Assembly: GCA_950106755.1 (NCBI GenBank) | Contig: OX467082.1 | Span: forward strand, 3,472,001 to 3,536,000 | Source of the DNA: Climacium dendroides | Taxonomy: Eukaryota > Streptophyta > Bryopsida > Hypnales > Climaciaceae | Direction of reading: 5' to 3' | DNA: 64,000 bases | Shown here: one piece after another, positions 22,692-34,641 of the stretch | Layout of the letters: every line of letters begins with the position of its first letter | Position numbering within the stretch: position 1 is the stretch's first letter | Notes under the pieces: model-generated | What the model saw: the letters and a program-made list of their open reading frames with translations, nothing else | Told to the model about the DNA's origin: nothing | Database searches by the model: none | Translations under genes and position numbers: made by a program

Positions 22692-24392
22692 GTTAGTTTT
22701 TGTAGCTGACATGATCTGCAGATTATAGCCTTCTGGCAGTTTATATTTGAGGAAGTCGATGTAAATAAACTTCTTAGCAATTAGTTTGTCAAGTAATTGC
22801 TTGAACCCTTTTTGTTGCCAGAGTTCTGCTGATACGCCTAGCGGTCTTGGCAAATTTAACTTCAAACCTGTGGAAGGTCCTAGAAAAATTAGAAGAATAT
22901 CTGTTGTAGAAAAATCTGGCTTGAAGGTCCATTTTTTTTTACTTTACATCGTCTCTCCTCTCACTTTTGTATGGAGCCTATCATTTTAGGTTGTTTTCCT
23001 GTACGCAACAAGTTAGCGGGTCACGGGTTCCCTTTCTCGTGGATTGAAAAGGTCATCCATTTACAATAAAAGTGTCACACGACTTCTTATAAATGAAAGA
23101 CTGCACTCTGACCACCTGAGGAGAGGGAGGAGACAGTGAGAATAGTAGGGTAATTCAAATTTTTGGGTACCCTATTCCTTTGGTATTGTTTTAGGAGACC
23201 CATATTATTTAATTGACATTACATACAATATAAATATCTTCCTTTGTTGTACATCAATAGTTATTGAAGTGTTTGTGGGTTGTGCATCATCTTTCAAACA
23301 TCTACACCAAATGGTGCAATTAGGTCACCTTAACAATTAGGTTGCCTTACCTTGCCGAGTTATCCCATGACTCATGAGTGATTCATTGTGTCCATGTGGA
23401 GGCAATTGTATCTCTTTGAATAGATCTTTATATTAGGGTTTCGTTGGTTTAGCGTTCTTGTTGTATTGCTAATTAGTTTTCAGCAATGCCACTTAGGGAA
23501 GTAAATGTTTATTGTATTAAATATTGATGAAAATCACCACAATAAAAGTAAATATTTATATAGTGTGAAATGTCGAGCAATTAGTGTGTGGCAACCTAAT
23601 TGCACCATTTGGTGTATAGTTTTCCACAATAAGTCCCTTTAATTTTTCAGCTTCCTCAATATTCCTATTTAGTGTAGATGATAATCTACCATCTATGATA
23701 TTGATTTCTAGGGCAACTATTCTAATGATATTTAGGACAATGATACTAACATGGGAGCATAGGAATGTGAGTATATGAGCCTTGAGCACATGTATAAGTA
23801 GATATATTACACTTGCATAATGTAAACACCTATAATATAGGTATCTTATAATCATAGAAGGGTTCTATAATACATTCTATACCTATTCTATACCTCAAAT
23901 ATAAGCATGCAATTTTCTAGATTTATATGCTCATGATTTTAGGTTCACAAAACAACACCTCTAATATCTAGGATAGGTACCTAGCTAGTACATAGGATAA
24001 ATACCTAAGTCAAAGCTATATACCTTGATAAAATAATGTATTATTGATACACAACAATATTTAAATTTTTTTTTAAATTAATCAATACCTATAAGCTTTT
24101 CCAAATTCCCGTGTCTTGAATACCAATACCCATATTAAGAGTAAAAATGCAATACCTGCACAATTTTGGTTGAAACTTCAACAAAGAATAATATAAATTT
24201 TGATAGAATCACAAAGTTGATTGTGAAGGGTGTCTCAAGTTCCCCCATCAAAGTCATCATGGTAACAAAATGTACCAAGTTTCACATTTCAAAATCAAGT
24301 TTCCTATCAATATTGACATCATTTATTCATTCAATTCAATTCATTCATTCATTCAAACTGTTTGTTAGATTGCCACCACTGAGTCATCATTT
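22692..24392. other. Region between convergent SYP81 and GRDP genes
   Basis: A 105-nt exon-like block lies at 22822-22926 on the plus strand: AG before it, GT after it, 35 open codons, phase 0 on both sides. I cannot assign it to a protein. Perfect 22-bp inverted-repeat arms occur at 23304-23325 and 23594-23615. The rest is AT-rich. Confidence 0.4.
23304..23615. repeat. Inverted repeat with perfect 22-bp arms
   Basis: The arms at 23304-23325 (ACACCAAATGGTGCAATTAG...) and 23594-23615 are exact reverse complements. The spacer is about 270 bp and non-coding. It may be a miniature element; outer boundaries and target duplication are not clear. Confidence 0.6.
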
Positions 24393-27300
24393 TTACTTGA
24401 GATCCGTGGAGAAGGAGAGCCTGTTTTTAAAAGGCCCCCCACCACTGTCACCAGTGCATCCACCTGCACACGCAGCTCCTCCACATCCGCCCCCTCCACA
24501 CCCACTCCCACCTTGATAATATCCTCCGCCCTCGGTCGCATACATCTCTTGTGCCCATGACTTGGGATCCACCCACCAGTCATGGTAGATGACTTTGGAG
24601 GTCATATTTGTGTTGCTATCAAACCGCCTATCCATGATCACTGCTCCTACAAGTGAAAAATTTCATGTAGAATTAGCATTTTATTTATGTACATCACATG
24701 CATCACGTTCTTGAACTTCAAGGTAGGGGACTCTTTTGCTTCCTACGAATCAAAGGTTCTTTTCACTGTAGAAAATCTTGAATGCATGCTTGGTTAGGAA
24801 TTCTGGACCATTGTAAAAGGAATTATTTGTGTTTAGAGTGACATTGTGGACATAGAGACTTCCAACCCAAGAATTCTATTTTGAATTGTCTAAATTTTTA
24901 AGCTATGAAAAAATTGTCCCAATAGTGCCTGAAATAGTTCATTATGGTGACTTTTGAGACATGTTTCTATTGTTTAAGAATGTAGGATATGGTTTCTTCT
25001 TTCTATTGGTAGAATTTGTTGCTTTGATTGAATCTACTTGAATGATTTATTTCAATTTTTAAATGTATGGATGGGGACATTTTTAGTTGTTTGGGCACCC
25101 TACTAATTTACTTGTAATTACCCAACAATGGCCTCTTCTAGTTACTTAAAAGTTGTGATAAATTGTTTAAGAAGTTTTAAGGAAGATATCAATTGTAAAT
25201 TGTACCAACAAAAAAAAGCTAGAAACTACATCCTACATTTGAGAACATTAAATTAAAATGTGTTATGAAAGTAACTAAAATAATCTATAAGCCTAAGAAA
25301 TGGAGTCTCTATTATTAAGTAGAAACTAAGTTAGTAGAAAAGAGTCTCTTGAAGGAAATGTAGAAATCGTATGGTTACCCCATTGAGCATGCCCTGGAAA
25401 TTGTTTCCTTTTTGTCGGTTTGAAAATCTTTTTGTTGGTTGTTCCTAGTAGATCATTGACAGTTGTAGCTATAATAGTGGATAGTAAGATCACCAACATC
25501 ACATTCTCTTCCACACTCACCTACAAGGAATTGCAAACACCATGATATATTGGGCAAGATGTTAGAATTATTCAAAGACCTTCATCTTCACAATTCTCTA
25601 AATGAAAACTTGACATGCACAAATAAAATATTGAGAGAAAAATACCAAATCATTCTTTAGCTTTTGTATGTGTACACCATTGACTTAAAGAATCAAAATC
25701 ATTACAAGGTTTCGACATGACAAGTCAGCAATTGTCTCGCCTTTTTAAAACAGAATCCTATTTAATATTCCTCAACTCTCATACAACATACTTTTTGCTA
25801 TGCTATAAATAACAAGATACTAAGCAAACCAACAAACTTTATATAAACATTTGATAGAATGAGAATGATGGATTGGGATGCTATGGTGATTGCAATTGAA
25901 GCTTTCTAGAGATGTGCAACGTTATGTCACCCTTGAAGGAAGAATTAATGACAATGAAAATCATCCTTTTAGATATTGTGGGAATCTTTGGCTTAAAAAA
26001 CATGCACAAACATTCATTGGAAGTCAAATTGTTGTAGAAGACCTCCCCTTTCACAACAAAATTTAGAGGATGAATAGTTGCACTTCTATCCTACACATGA
26101 AGATTCTCTTGTCATTCATCATACACAAAACATGCGCAGCGTTGTATATGGATTAAGTTAGTTACCTCCGTGACCGCGGCTTTCCAATTGAAGAGGGCAG
26201 TTGCCTTGCCTGCGGGGCAATCAGGAGTGTATCTGATAAGAGTCACAAATCCACTTTCATCCTCGGGCTTTGCTCCGTGCACTTGGTATTGCAGCCACCT
26301 TCCTGAGAGCAGCTTCACCTACACAACCACAATCAAGACATGCTCAAAAGACTAACGATTCTCTGTGCAATCTCTCACTTTTTCTAACAGAATAACCTCA
26401 TTTCTGCCTCTGAAGAAAACAAAATTATAGTCACATGGTTTTGTCCAATTTACAACATTACATTTTGGGTTTTATTTTCTTCATGGACTGGATAATAGTA
26501 GTTTTCTATCGAACTTAAAACTCTGTGTCCAAGTAAACAACCAAATTCCACTTTGGTGGCCCCCAGTCTGGTTTAAAGACAGATTAGTCAGAAAAGCATT
26601 ACTACTCATGATGAAGTCTCTCTTTCGACACCCTTAGATTTGCAAAAAAGTATAGATATGGATGTTCGTGATGAACTATTTCACTTGGCATTATGTCTAG
26701 TCAAAACATGGTTTCTATTGTTCCAAAATGTAGGATGTGATTTCTCCTTTCTATTAGTACATTTTGTTATGTTGAAGTTTCACATTAGCTCCTAAGGATG
26801 AAGTAGCCACACTCAACCATTTAGCAGTTAGCGAACATGTTCCTTGTGTCACTGCTTGCATATTGTCTTAGAAAACCAAAAGCAAGGTGCTGTTAACATT
26901 GACCTTAGTAATGAATGATTCTATTGTTTATGATTTCCATTTGCCAAATCACAGTGAGAAAGCAAGTGAAGGTCTCATACTGGATATCCAACATCTCCGT
27001 GGAGCTCCAATTCGGGGTGGTCCTCCCAATGTGGGTCATTTGGGATTTTCCTCACAGTGACAGTGGTGGCTTTGTCTAGAAGACACCACTCCCGCTGCAC
27101 ATTTGCATTATCTATTTGTGCTTGTGTGTTCATATTCTGTTGAGCAGCTGCTGCAAATTCCACTGATGTATACATGCGACCAGTGTGCCTCCCACATGTA
27201 AGTAAGACGACAAGAAAGAAAAGGTCATTGTGCACCGATCTAAGTCACTGATCTGTTTCAACGAATTTGTGCAAGTCCAGGAATAAGAAATTCGCAAGAA

Positions 27301-30300
27301 CTTGAGGACATCAATACCTCGAGGTTACTAGGTATAGGGAGCAGAAAGGATTAGCAACACATGGAGATCATGCTGCTCACAAAATACACGTAAGTGACGT
27401 AACAAAAGGTAGGCATGCATGTGACCGAGAAGCTGACCTGATTTCAATGACCACGGCTTAGTCTTCATCCTATTCAGATCCCGTTGGCAAACTTGCACTT
27501 GCTTTTCATGTTCCTCCACAGGAATTAAGTCTCTCATTCGTCCTTTCATTTTCCTACAATTGTCCAAGTCCAGGAGATGAAAATGAGATTTCTGCAGGGG
27601 TCATCCTTTCCCAATTCCAAGTCATACCAATACGATCACAGGAACATATATGTAGGGTACAAATACAGAGCCTGGTCTGGTCTGGTCTCCTTCATAATTC
27701 ATGGGTAAGTCTCCAATTAGATTAAAATCCAATTTAAATTCAGAATTGAAAGAGGGAACAACTGAAGGGAAACAATTTTGATCATAACCCAATTGATTTC
27801 GACTTTGCACGTACATGTTCACATACATATGGACAGCCACAACACTTGCATTTGAAGAAGTGAGAGTGGTATTATTACCGCACGCGCACAAGGTAAACTT
27901 CTTCTGAATTCTGGTCCAAAATGATCCTCGACAACCACCCCTTTGAGACTCTTTGTTGACGCTGTCAAAAATGTCGCTTTGCACCTTCCCATTGACAGCT
28001 CGCAGGAGGTATGGGGACGAAACTGGTGGTGTAATGGAGGCCGCCAACAACACAGCCGGGGGTTTATGGTCCGTATCATAGATTTGATCGACACCCGATT
28101 TCTGGCACACTGCGTACCACCCTTGGATGGCCAAGGTGGGTGATGCCAAAAGAGTGCTGAACGAAATTCGAACCTCTCCCAGGAGCTTGCTTCCTGTCAA
28201 GCTCTTGAAAAGACCCGTCGTCGGATGGGCCCTGAGCTCAAACACCACTCCCTCCATTGACGTGGCGCAGTGCATCATCCAGGGGCTCTGATGCCACCTT
28301 GGGCTCGTCAGCATGTCCGCTTCCGATGTGGCCACATGGAAATCACCCCCGTTTTGAATGCCTCTCACGCTGACAAACACCTTGGTGCCCGTTTTGTGTG
28401 GGTGCAAGTTCCTCACTCCCAGCACATTCACACAAAGCTGCAGGTGGTGCATATAAGTACTCCCATTAAACATGGAAATCATGGACTACATAATCTTCAA
28501 TAGCCGGGAAGGCTTCAAAATTTTGTTATATGCTTCAAGACCATCAAAAGATATAATTTGATGAATGCTACTTGCTGAAGAAACCTTACTGGAACCCATA
28601 TCTGTTGAATGGGAAGGCAACCATGAATTGGATATTCAAAGCGTGGTTATACCTGAACAGATTCTCGCGCAATCAAGTAATGCCGTTGGGTTTCTTGGAG
28701 CTTCAAGTAAGTGGCTCCAAACATCGCATTATCAGGCAAGTCAGGTGATGCAGCAACAGGCGATGGGGCTGGGCCTCGATACATGGCCCCCGCTTTCTCA
28801 TACTGGCTCCCGAATGTCTCCTCCCATAACCGCTTGGTGTCTTGAAATCCAGTCCTCAGTTTGGCCCCTTCCTCTCGGTTATCGTCAGTGTCGTCGTGGG
28901 CCAAAACTCGGCCAGAAAGCATCAGGAGGTCTCTGTTGTAGGCCTCCGGGTCGAGTTGGTGGGTATGCCACATCAGGTCAATGTCGTAGGTGGGCACCAG
29001 GAAGGTCCCGCCTTTTCCTCCGGATTGGGCAAAGAGGTAGAGAAAGCCCTTGTATCGTTGCTCGGCGGAGTGCAAGTAGCTGTCTTCCTTCACGTAGGGT
29101 TGCGAAACCTTCAAGGCAAGGAAAGCATGTGAAATGTAGTTTTATTAGTAGTTTTATTTTTGATGCTTGCCATGTGATTTTCTTTCTAAACAAACAATGA
29201 CTGAATCTCCTTCAAAGGCAGAGGATATGTACGAAAACCATGATTGAGGGATCTGATCTGATCTCCTGTTGACTGACCCATGTTACCAACAGCAACTCAT
29301 GGCTTCCAATCAACTCTTGGTTGGTCTTCGAGCACAACGTGGTTAAATGTCTTGGTTGCTAACTTTTCAATGGAAATCAGGGGTGGACTACTCGCCCTAC
29401 AATCTCCCGGTGTTTGAATTGCATGAGAAATCAGTCAATACATATTGTGCGAGTGAGAAAAAATTCGATCTCAAGAGAGACTCTTTTTAGTAATGTGTGC
29501 ACCTATAATCATCACTAATTAGAACTGATCATTGTTACTATATATTGTTAGTATATATAAAGCACTCCTATACATTGGTTAAAAATGCTTAAAGTGACAG
29601 AAAGAGTATGCACTACCATATAACACTTTTTTTTTTTTTGGGGGGGGGGGGGGACAGACTGCAACAATTTTCCAAGAAAGCTGCAGACAGTTCTTGTCAA
29701 ACAGACGTACCTGATAATAGAAAGACAGCTCCTACGAGGTCATACTCAATATGCCTTCCTCTTTTTTCAAACTCTGAAGCTCCAGTTTGTGTAAGCTGGA
29801 GACAGTACTCCTCATTGGGATAATGTTTCATCCAAAGCTCCTTCGTCTTCTCTGCGGTCTCCACGAGTGTTGCGCCTTGTTCAATGTCATGGACACCTAA
29901 CAGTCTCCCATATAGACGTTCACAGTCTTCGGCATACTGTATCTGTGAAACAGATTCAAATAATCCACGCATCATCCTTACAATTTTCAAAAAACTCGAA
30001 GGCTCATAAGAGACACGTAAACGTGGAATTGAAAGACAAACTGTGGTCCACTTTCATGTTCTGTGTATGAGGAGAAAGTCACTCCATGCCCATTATAACA
30101 CTGTATACTGCTTTCTAATTCCTCAGAAAATGATGAAATCTATGAATTTCAAACAGCCACATGTCGCCTTTTCACTGACTGGGACTCATGAAAAACATAA
30201 GGTGGCTATGCTGAATTAATGATTATCGTGAGCATGTGATGAAATAGAGCACCCTCTATGGGATTATTGATAATTATGTGGGTGATACCAAATTGCTTCA

Positions 30301-31463
30301 ACATTGTCAGTCAGGTGGGAGGTTTGTTCTTCTTACAGGGTTGAGTCGGTGGCAATGCCACACCCAGGCACAGTCCAAGGGAGGAACCAGAGGAGAAACG
30401 CCGTCTTTACTCCCTTCACTAGCCAGCAATGGAAGCCAACAGTGCTCATATCTGCCAACCATTAACTAGAAGCACTCTAAGACTCTAAGCAACTGGACAT
30501 CGTATTTTCAAGTCACAATTTTTGTCGAAGTATGTAAACAGTTCAAAGCGAAGTTGTTGAAGCAAAATTTGAGTCAATTTGAAAGTTCATGGGATATTTA
30601 CTTGATTTCTGCGTGTTGGATCCACAAAAAGTTCGTTTGTAGATCAGAAAAACACATGACAAAGGAGAGTCTCTACATGATGATGACAAAAACAGGATGC
30701 GTCCCAATGATAGCGTATCGATGACGATGGCCACAGAAATGCATGAATTGAGAACTAGAAACAGAAGAAAGAAACAGAAAATGGTGGAGTTGTCACGAAA
30801 TTGGCAGGCACGGTAAAGGCTAAGTTTTGAGGAACTGCAACAATTTTAAGGCAACCAACTGAAAACCGAACCCCTTTTCCATTGCTCACCCGAGCCTCAT
30901 ATCTGTATACATATAACCTAGATTTAAGTTCCAGACACTAAATATTTCTAGTTTTCAAAGTTTTCAGACTTGAATGTGAAACTCGGAAATTCGCCATTAC
31001 TAATAGTATGACCGTAGAAACAGAAATCAAGACAAGTAAACGTCAATTGCAAAAGTCCAATTGCCAGCGCTCATCTAGCGCTGGATTTCCTCTCAAAACT
31101 GTCGACAATACACTCCCAGAATTTCCATTCTAATAAGAGAAACCAGTCAAGTATAAACGTGAGTGACTCTCCTAGCATTCCAGCTAATGTGTACATGGAT
31201 TATGAAATAAGATCAAGGCTCTCACTGTACCTTTGAATGGCGCAGTCCAGAGTAGGGCCTGCTTGCAAAAGAGCCGGTACAGAGTTGATCTCCGCCAGGA
31301 ACTGAAGCTCCCGCTTGGCAGCACTCACCATGTCAGGTGTAACTGTCAGTGGGATGGCTTGCGCCTTTCTCCACTCCCGTGCAACATCAATGCTTTCTTC
31401 AACACTTGCACTGCTGGAGCTGTAGAATCCCAGACCTCCTTCTCCTTTCTCCTTCGACCCCAT
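24393..31463 (-). CDS. GRDP: Glycine-rich-domain protein (DUF1399, GRDP type)
   Basis: Exons in transcription order: 31463-31231, 30451-30337, 29942-29711, 29108-28653, 28437-27879, an uncertain one at about 27560-27440, 27188-26981, 26318-26166, 25520-25379 and 24646-24393. Landmarks are 'CWLPLLA' and 'CAWVWHCHRLNP' (exon 2), 'CERLYGRLL' (exon 3), 'RYKGFLYLF', 'VPTYDIDLMWHTHQL' and 'HDDTD' (exon 4, the DUF1399 core), a C2-like segment in exon 5 ('GVRNLHP' to 'SITPPVSSPYLLR'), 'GKATALFNWK' (exon 8) and a Gly/Cys-rich tail (GCGGGGCGG). In Arabidopsis, GRDP1 and GRDP2 affect stress response and growth. Joins 1-2, 2-3, 4-5 and 7-8-9-10 are in frame. Joins 3-4 and 5-6-7 are not with the obvious splice sites. 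The gene could be intact with alternative sites, mis-sequenced, or starting to decay. Length would be about 800 aa, normal for the family. Confidence 0.88.
25922..26156 (-). mobile_element. TTAA element, family C copy 6, in a GRDP intron
   Basis: It carries the family words 'aaatcatcc', 'gaagacctcc', 'gaggatgaatagttgcac' and 'tcctacac', and ends GTATATGGATTAA. The TTAA lies nine bases inside the intron that follows GRDP exon 8 (donor at 26165). The left end has decayed ('gttatgtcaccctt'). Confidence 0.65.
29627..29653. repeat. T13-G14 homopolymer pair in a GRDP intron
   Basis: Thirteen T residues are followed by 14 G residues on the plus strand. It lies in the intron between GRDP exons 3 and 4. 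Such tracts are prone to length errors in sequencing and replication. Confidence 0.9.
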
Positions 31464-32654
31464 GACTCGTATTGATTTCTATCTCTAATCCCCATTCAAG
31501 CAAATGATCAGTAGCTAGCATCTTGAAATCAATTTCATATCCCAATAGACAAAGTAACCTTCACTTCCTTTGCACGAGTTTTGCAATCTTGCAGAAATTG
31601 CGTCATCATACTGACCTGGAATGATCCTTGTCGAAATCTGAGCCCCAAATGGAATCCGTACGTGACCTCCAAGTTCACATCAGAAGAATTGTAAATATCA
31701 TGTATACTAAATAGTACCACAGAATTATACCTTCCTTTTGCAAGTCAGAGTACTTGACAAATTGCTATTAGTGTGCATTCGTTCGCACGTACTCACTTCA
31801 TAATGGGAGATTAATTATGTAGTTGCAAGGTCAAAACACGTGAGCTACGGATGCAACCGAAACAGCTACCGATTTCTCAGTTCTAGTTGCTTTCAGAATA
31901 TGAGAATATTCAATTCACTACTGTAGTGCAAACTAAACCCCATGTTGAAACAAACATTAGGAGGTTGGTTTGACAACATCAACAACGAGTACTTAAAGCC
32001 TACCGACACTACATCACATCGAAAACTGAAGTTTGAAAACTTGATATTGCGTAGTTCCAGAACAAAGCTAGTTACCTCAGTTACTGTTTGCGCAACATCG
32101 TGTAAGCTTAGTTCCCTGCTTGTTGGATGTTGTGAACCTCATTTTAAGATTAAAAATTAATTAGTTCCACAGCTAGTCTAGATGGTACCGAATTCATTAA
32201 TCTCCTCATACCCGTGGCAGCTTTCAATTGAACTGAAATTCAGAAAGAGTGGAAACCTTGTGCAGTCTCGTCGAAAGTGACTTCAGATTCACTTGTGGGC
32301 AGTGCTTCATGTCAATAAATAATTTTGTTTCAATTCATTCGAGAATATCCAAGCCTTGTTCCTCAACTCCTGGGTGTGATGATACTCACCTGGATCAAAA
32401 GCAATTGTGCTTGTGCTTGCGAAGGCTTCGTTTGTGGATAAACAAAGAATTGTGGTGTGATCATACAGTATATCGTGAACAAAAAATCTGTTTGGGCTAC
32501 AATAGTTTATGTGTCTTCACTGCTTGTGTCAGGTTGTGACAGTATGAACACGGTACGAACATGTGTCTCCATAAAATTGTTACACATGGCATTGATGGGC
32601 TCCAAAATACGGGAGAAAGACCAAGAATATTAGCTCAAAGTAAGAGAACTATCT
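31464..32654. promoter_or_regulatory. Upstream region of GRDP
   Basis: No gene is recognised. Frames at 31942-32160 and 32249-32539 (plus) have no known domain. The segment 32447-32478 has an exact 32-bp copy inside the family B element downstream. Confidence 0.3.
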
Positions 32655-33267
32655 TTAACCCCTAAATGTCCACAGTCTTCTTAAGAAATCACGACTTGGG
32701 AAAAATCATCATAAAGTACTATTTCAAAGCATATTTTGGAAGTTGTAGATTTTGAATTTTAGATTTCATCCATACGATTAGATTCACCAATGCTGTATGA
32801 TCAAATTCAGAATTGTGGTGTGATCATACAGTATATCGTGATTCACCAATTTTGTTATAAATTTTAAAAGGAAAATTTTTAAATTTCTTCTAAATTTGAT
32901 TACAAGCAAAATATTATTATTTTTTTAATAAAATTTGTTGGAGTGGATTTGAAATGAGGTTTTCTTCACAAGGTGATTTTTTGAAATTTTTGTGTTCTTT
33001 AAATCTATGACCTCATCTTTAAATCCACTTTTGAATTAGAGTCAATGCAATTTGGGCTTGGTCAACCACATGACATACTTCCACATTTGTAATTTTAGAA
33101 AAACATGTATTTTAGTAACACCAAATCCAACTATTAGATAGAACAACAACTTAACAAAGTATCTCTATGAATTAAGATGACATTCATCCAAGTAGTAATG
33201 AAAATGAAACTTGAACTTCAATATAATAGTAGCCCCAAAATTGGACATTAGAGTGCTTTAGGGTTAA
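32655..33267 (+). mobile_element. TTAA element, family B copy 1
   Basis: It starts TTAACCCCTAAATGTCCACA and ends GAGTGCTTTAGGGTTAA, 613 bp. It is colinear with 58437-59013 through 'gaaaaatcatc.taaag', 'gttgtagattttga', 'tttgttggagtggattt' and 'accaaatccaac'. It contains an extra block at about 32792-32850 absent from the other copy. Another TTAATCC...hairpin sequence begins at its right TTAA, so a further element may be joined there. Confidence 0.7.
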
Positions 33268-34435
33268 TCCTTCAAGGACATTTGGTACGTTTTTTTGTCC
33301 TTTTGATGACTTCACCAAAGTCAATTGACTCATTTTCAACCACTTTAGTAATAATGTGTATCTAGAGCATGGTTTTCTTGAGTGTACAAATTTTTTTGTA
33401 TATAAAAATAGTGTTTAGATGGATTCCATGAATTTCTAAAATTCCATATTTCAAAATATAATTACTAAAAAATTTTTAGCTAAAGATTATGTTTGAGCCA
33501 TATTAGTCATGTAGACCTTATTTCTAACCAAGTTTTGGTTGAAAATCCACCAATGGTTGGTTGCAATATTGAGAATCTTGTAGCCAATTATAATGTGTCA
33601 TATGTGTACCATAATTTAATACTATTCATTTCTTCCTACATAGAAAGAAAACAATCTACATTGCCAAAATGGGGGGTGATAAAAAATGAGTTGGCTCTAA
33701 GTATGTTGTAACTAAAGTCTACAGTATGTGAAAAACATTTTTTTCATCCAAATTTGTTTTGGAAGCTGCTTGAATACATTTTAAGAGAATGGTATTGCAA
33801 ATTTCCTCATTATGGTATTATTGTTTTTTCTAAAGAAGAAGATGCTTAATCTATGGATTAACTTTATAATGTATTTGGGTCATTTCTTTCATATTTATTC
33901 TTGATGTGAATTTTAGCTATAAAAATGACTTTTTTTGAATTTGAGTACAACAAATGAAATGAAGATTATCAAATGTAGTTTCTACTCTAATTGGAAATTT
34001 TGAAAAATTTATAAGTTTCAATATGTTATAGCAATATAAACTTTGGCCTATAACCATAGTTTGTTGATTTTTTAATTTTAGAGTGATATGATAACTTTGT
34101 TTTTTTTAGTATGATGTTATACACTGTAATATACATCTATGGTTTTTTGAATATATTCTATATTTGATATGAATTTTCTTTACTTTTTTCTTATGAAACT
34201 AAAAATAATTTCAAATTTTTCTCCAAAAATTTGTAGTAGACAGATGACTTCATCTTTGAAAAATATATATTAAATTTTCCATTCATATGAAGTTGCAAAA
34301 TGACAACAACAAAGTGATGGGTAGTGAGGCTTGCAATCAATGGTGATGGGCTTGTTTTATAGAGGTTGATGTGAATCAAGGAGGTTTGGCCACCTCATGA
34401 CATTCTTTCTTGAATATTTGATTCTATTTTTATAC
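33268..34435. repeat. Repeat DNA, possible further TTAA elements
   Basis: The TTAA at 33264 is followed by TTCAAGGACATTTGG and TTTTGTCCTT, a 7-bp stem (AAGGACA/TGTCCTT). This resembles the subterminal hairpins of families A and G, but I see no right boundary. About 33830-34330 resembles the inverse of 57721-58440 (family F). There are no genes. Confidence 0.4.
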
Positions 34436-34641
34436 TATAAAGATGGGCTAGTCATCATGGAAATTATCCTTTTTGATACAATGTGAAGCATCTACTTAAA
34501 AAACCCAAAGTACTCATTGAATGTCAAACTATTGTGTAAGACTTTTTTTATTTATATAAAATTTGAAGGATGAACATATGCACTTTTGTCTTCTCTATAA
34601 AGAAAGATTCTTTATCATCCATAGTATGTTTATAAGTTTAA
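34436..34641 (-). mobile_element. TTAA element, family C copy 7
   Basis: It shares 'catcatggaaattatcc', 'tactcattgaatgtcaaac', 'ttgaaggatgaa' and 'gaaagattctttatcatcc' with the other C copies. It ends in TTAA at 34638-34641. The left TTAA has decayed to ATAA. Confidence 0.6.

Noticed and set aside
28565..29200. 211-codon plus frame
   Set aside because: It is the antisense shadow of GRDP exon 4, which matches the DUF1399 core on the minus strand.
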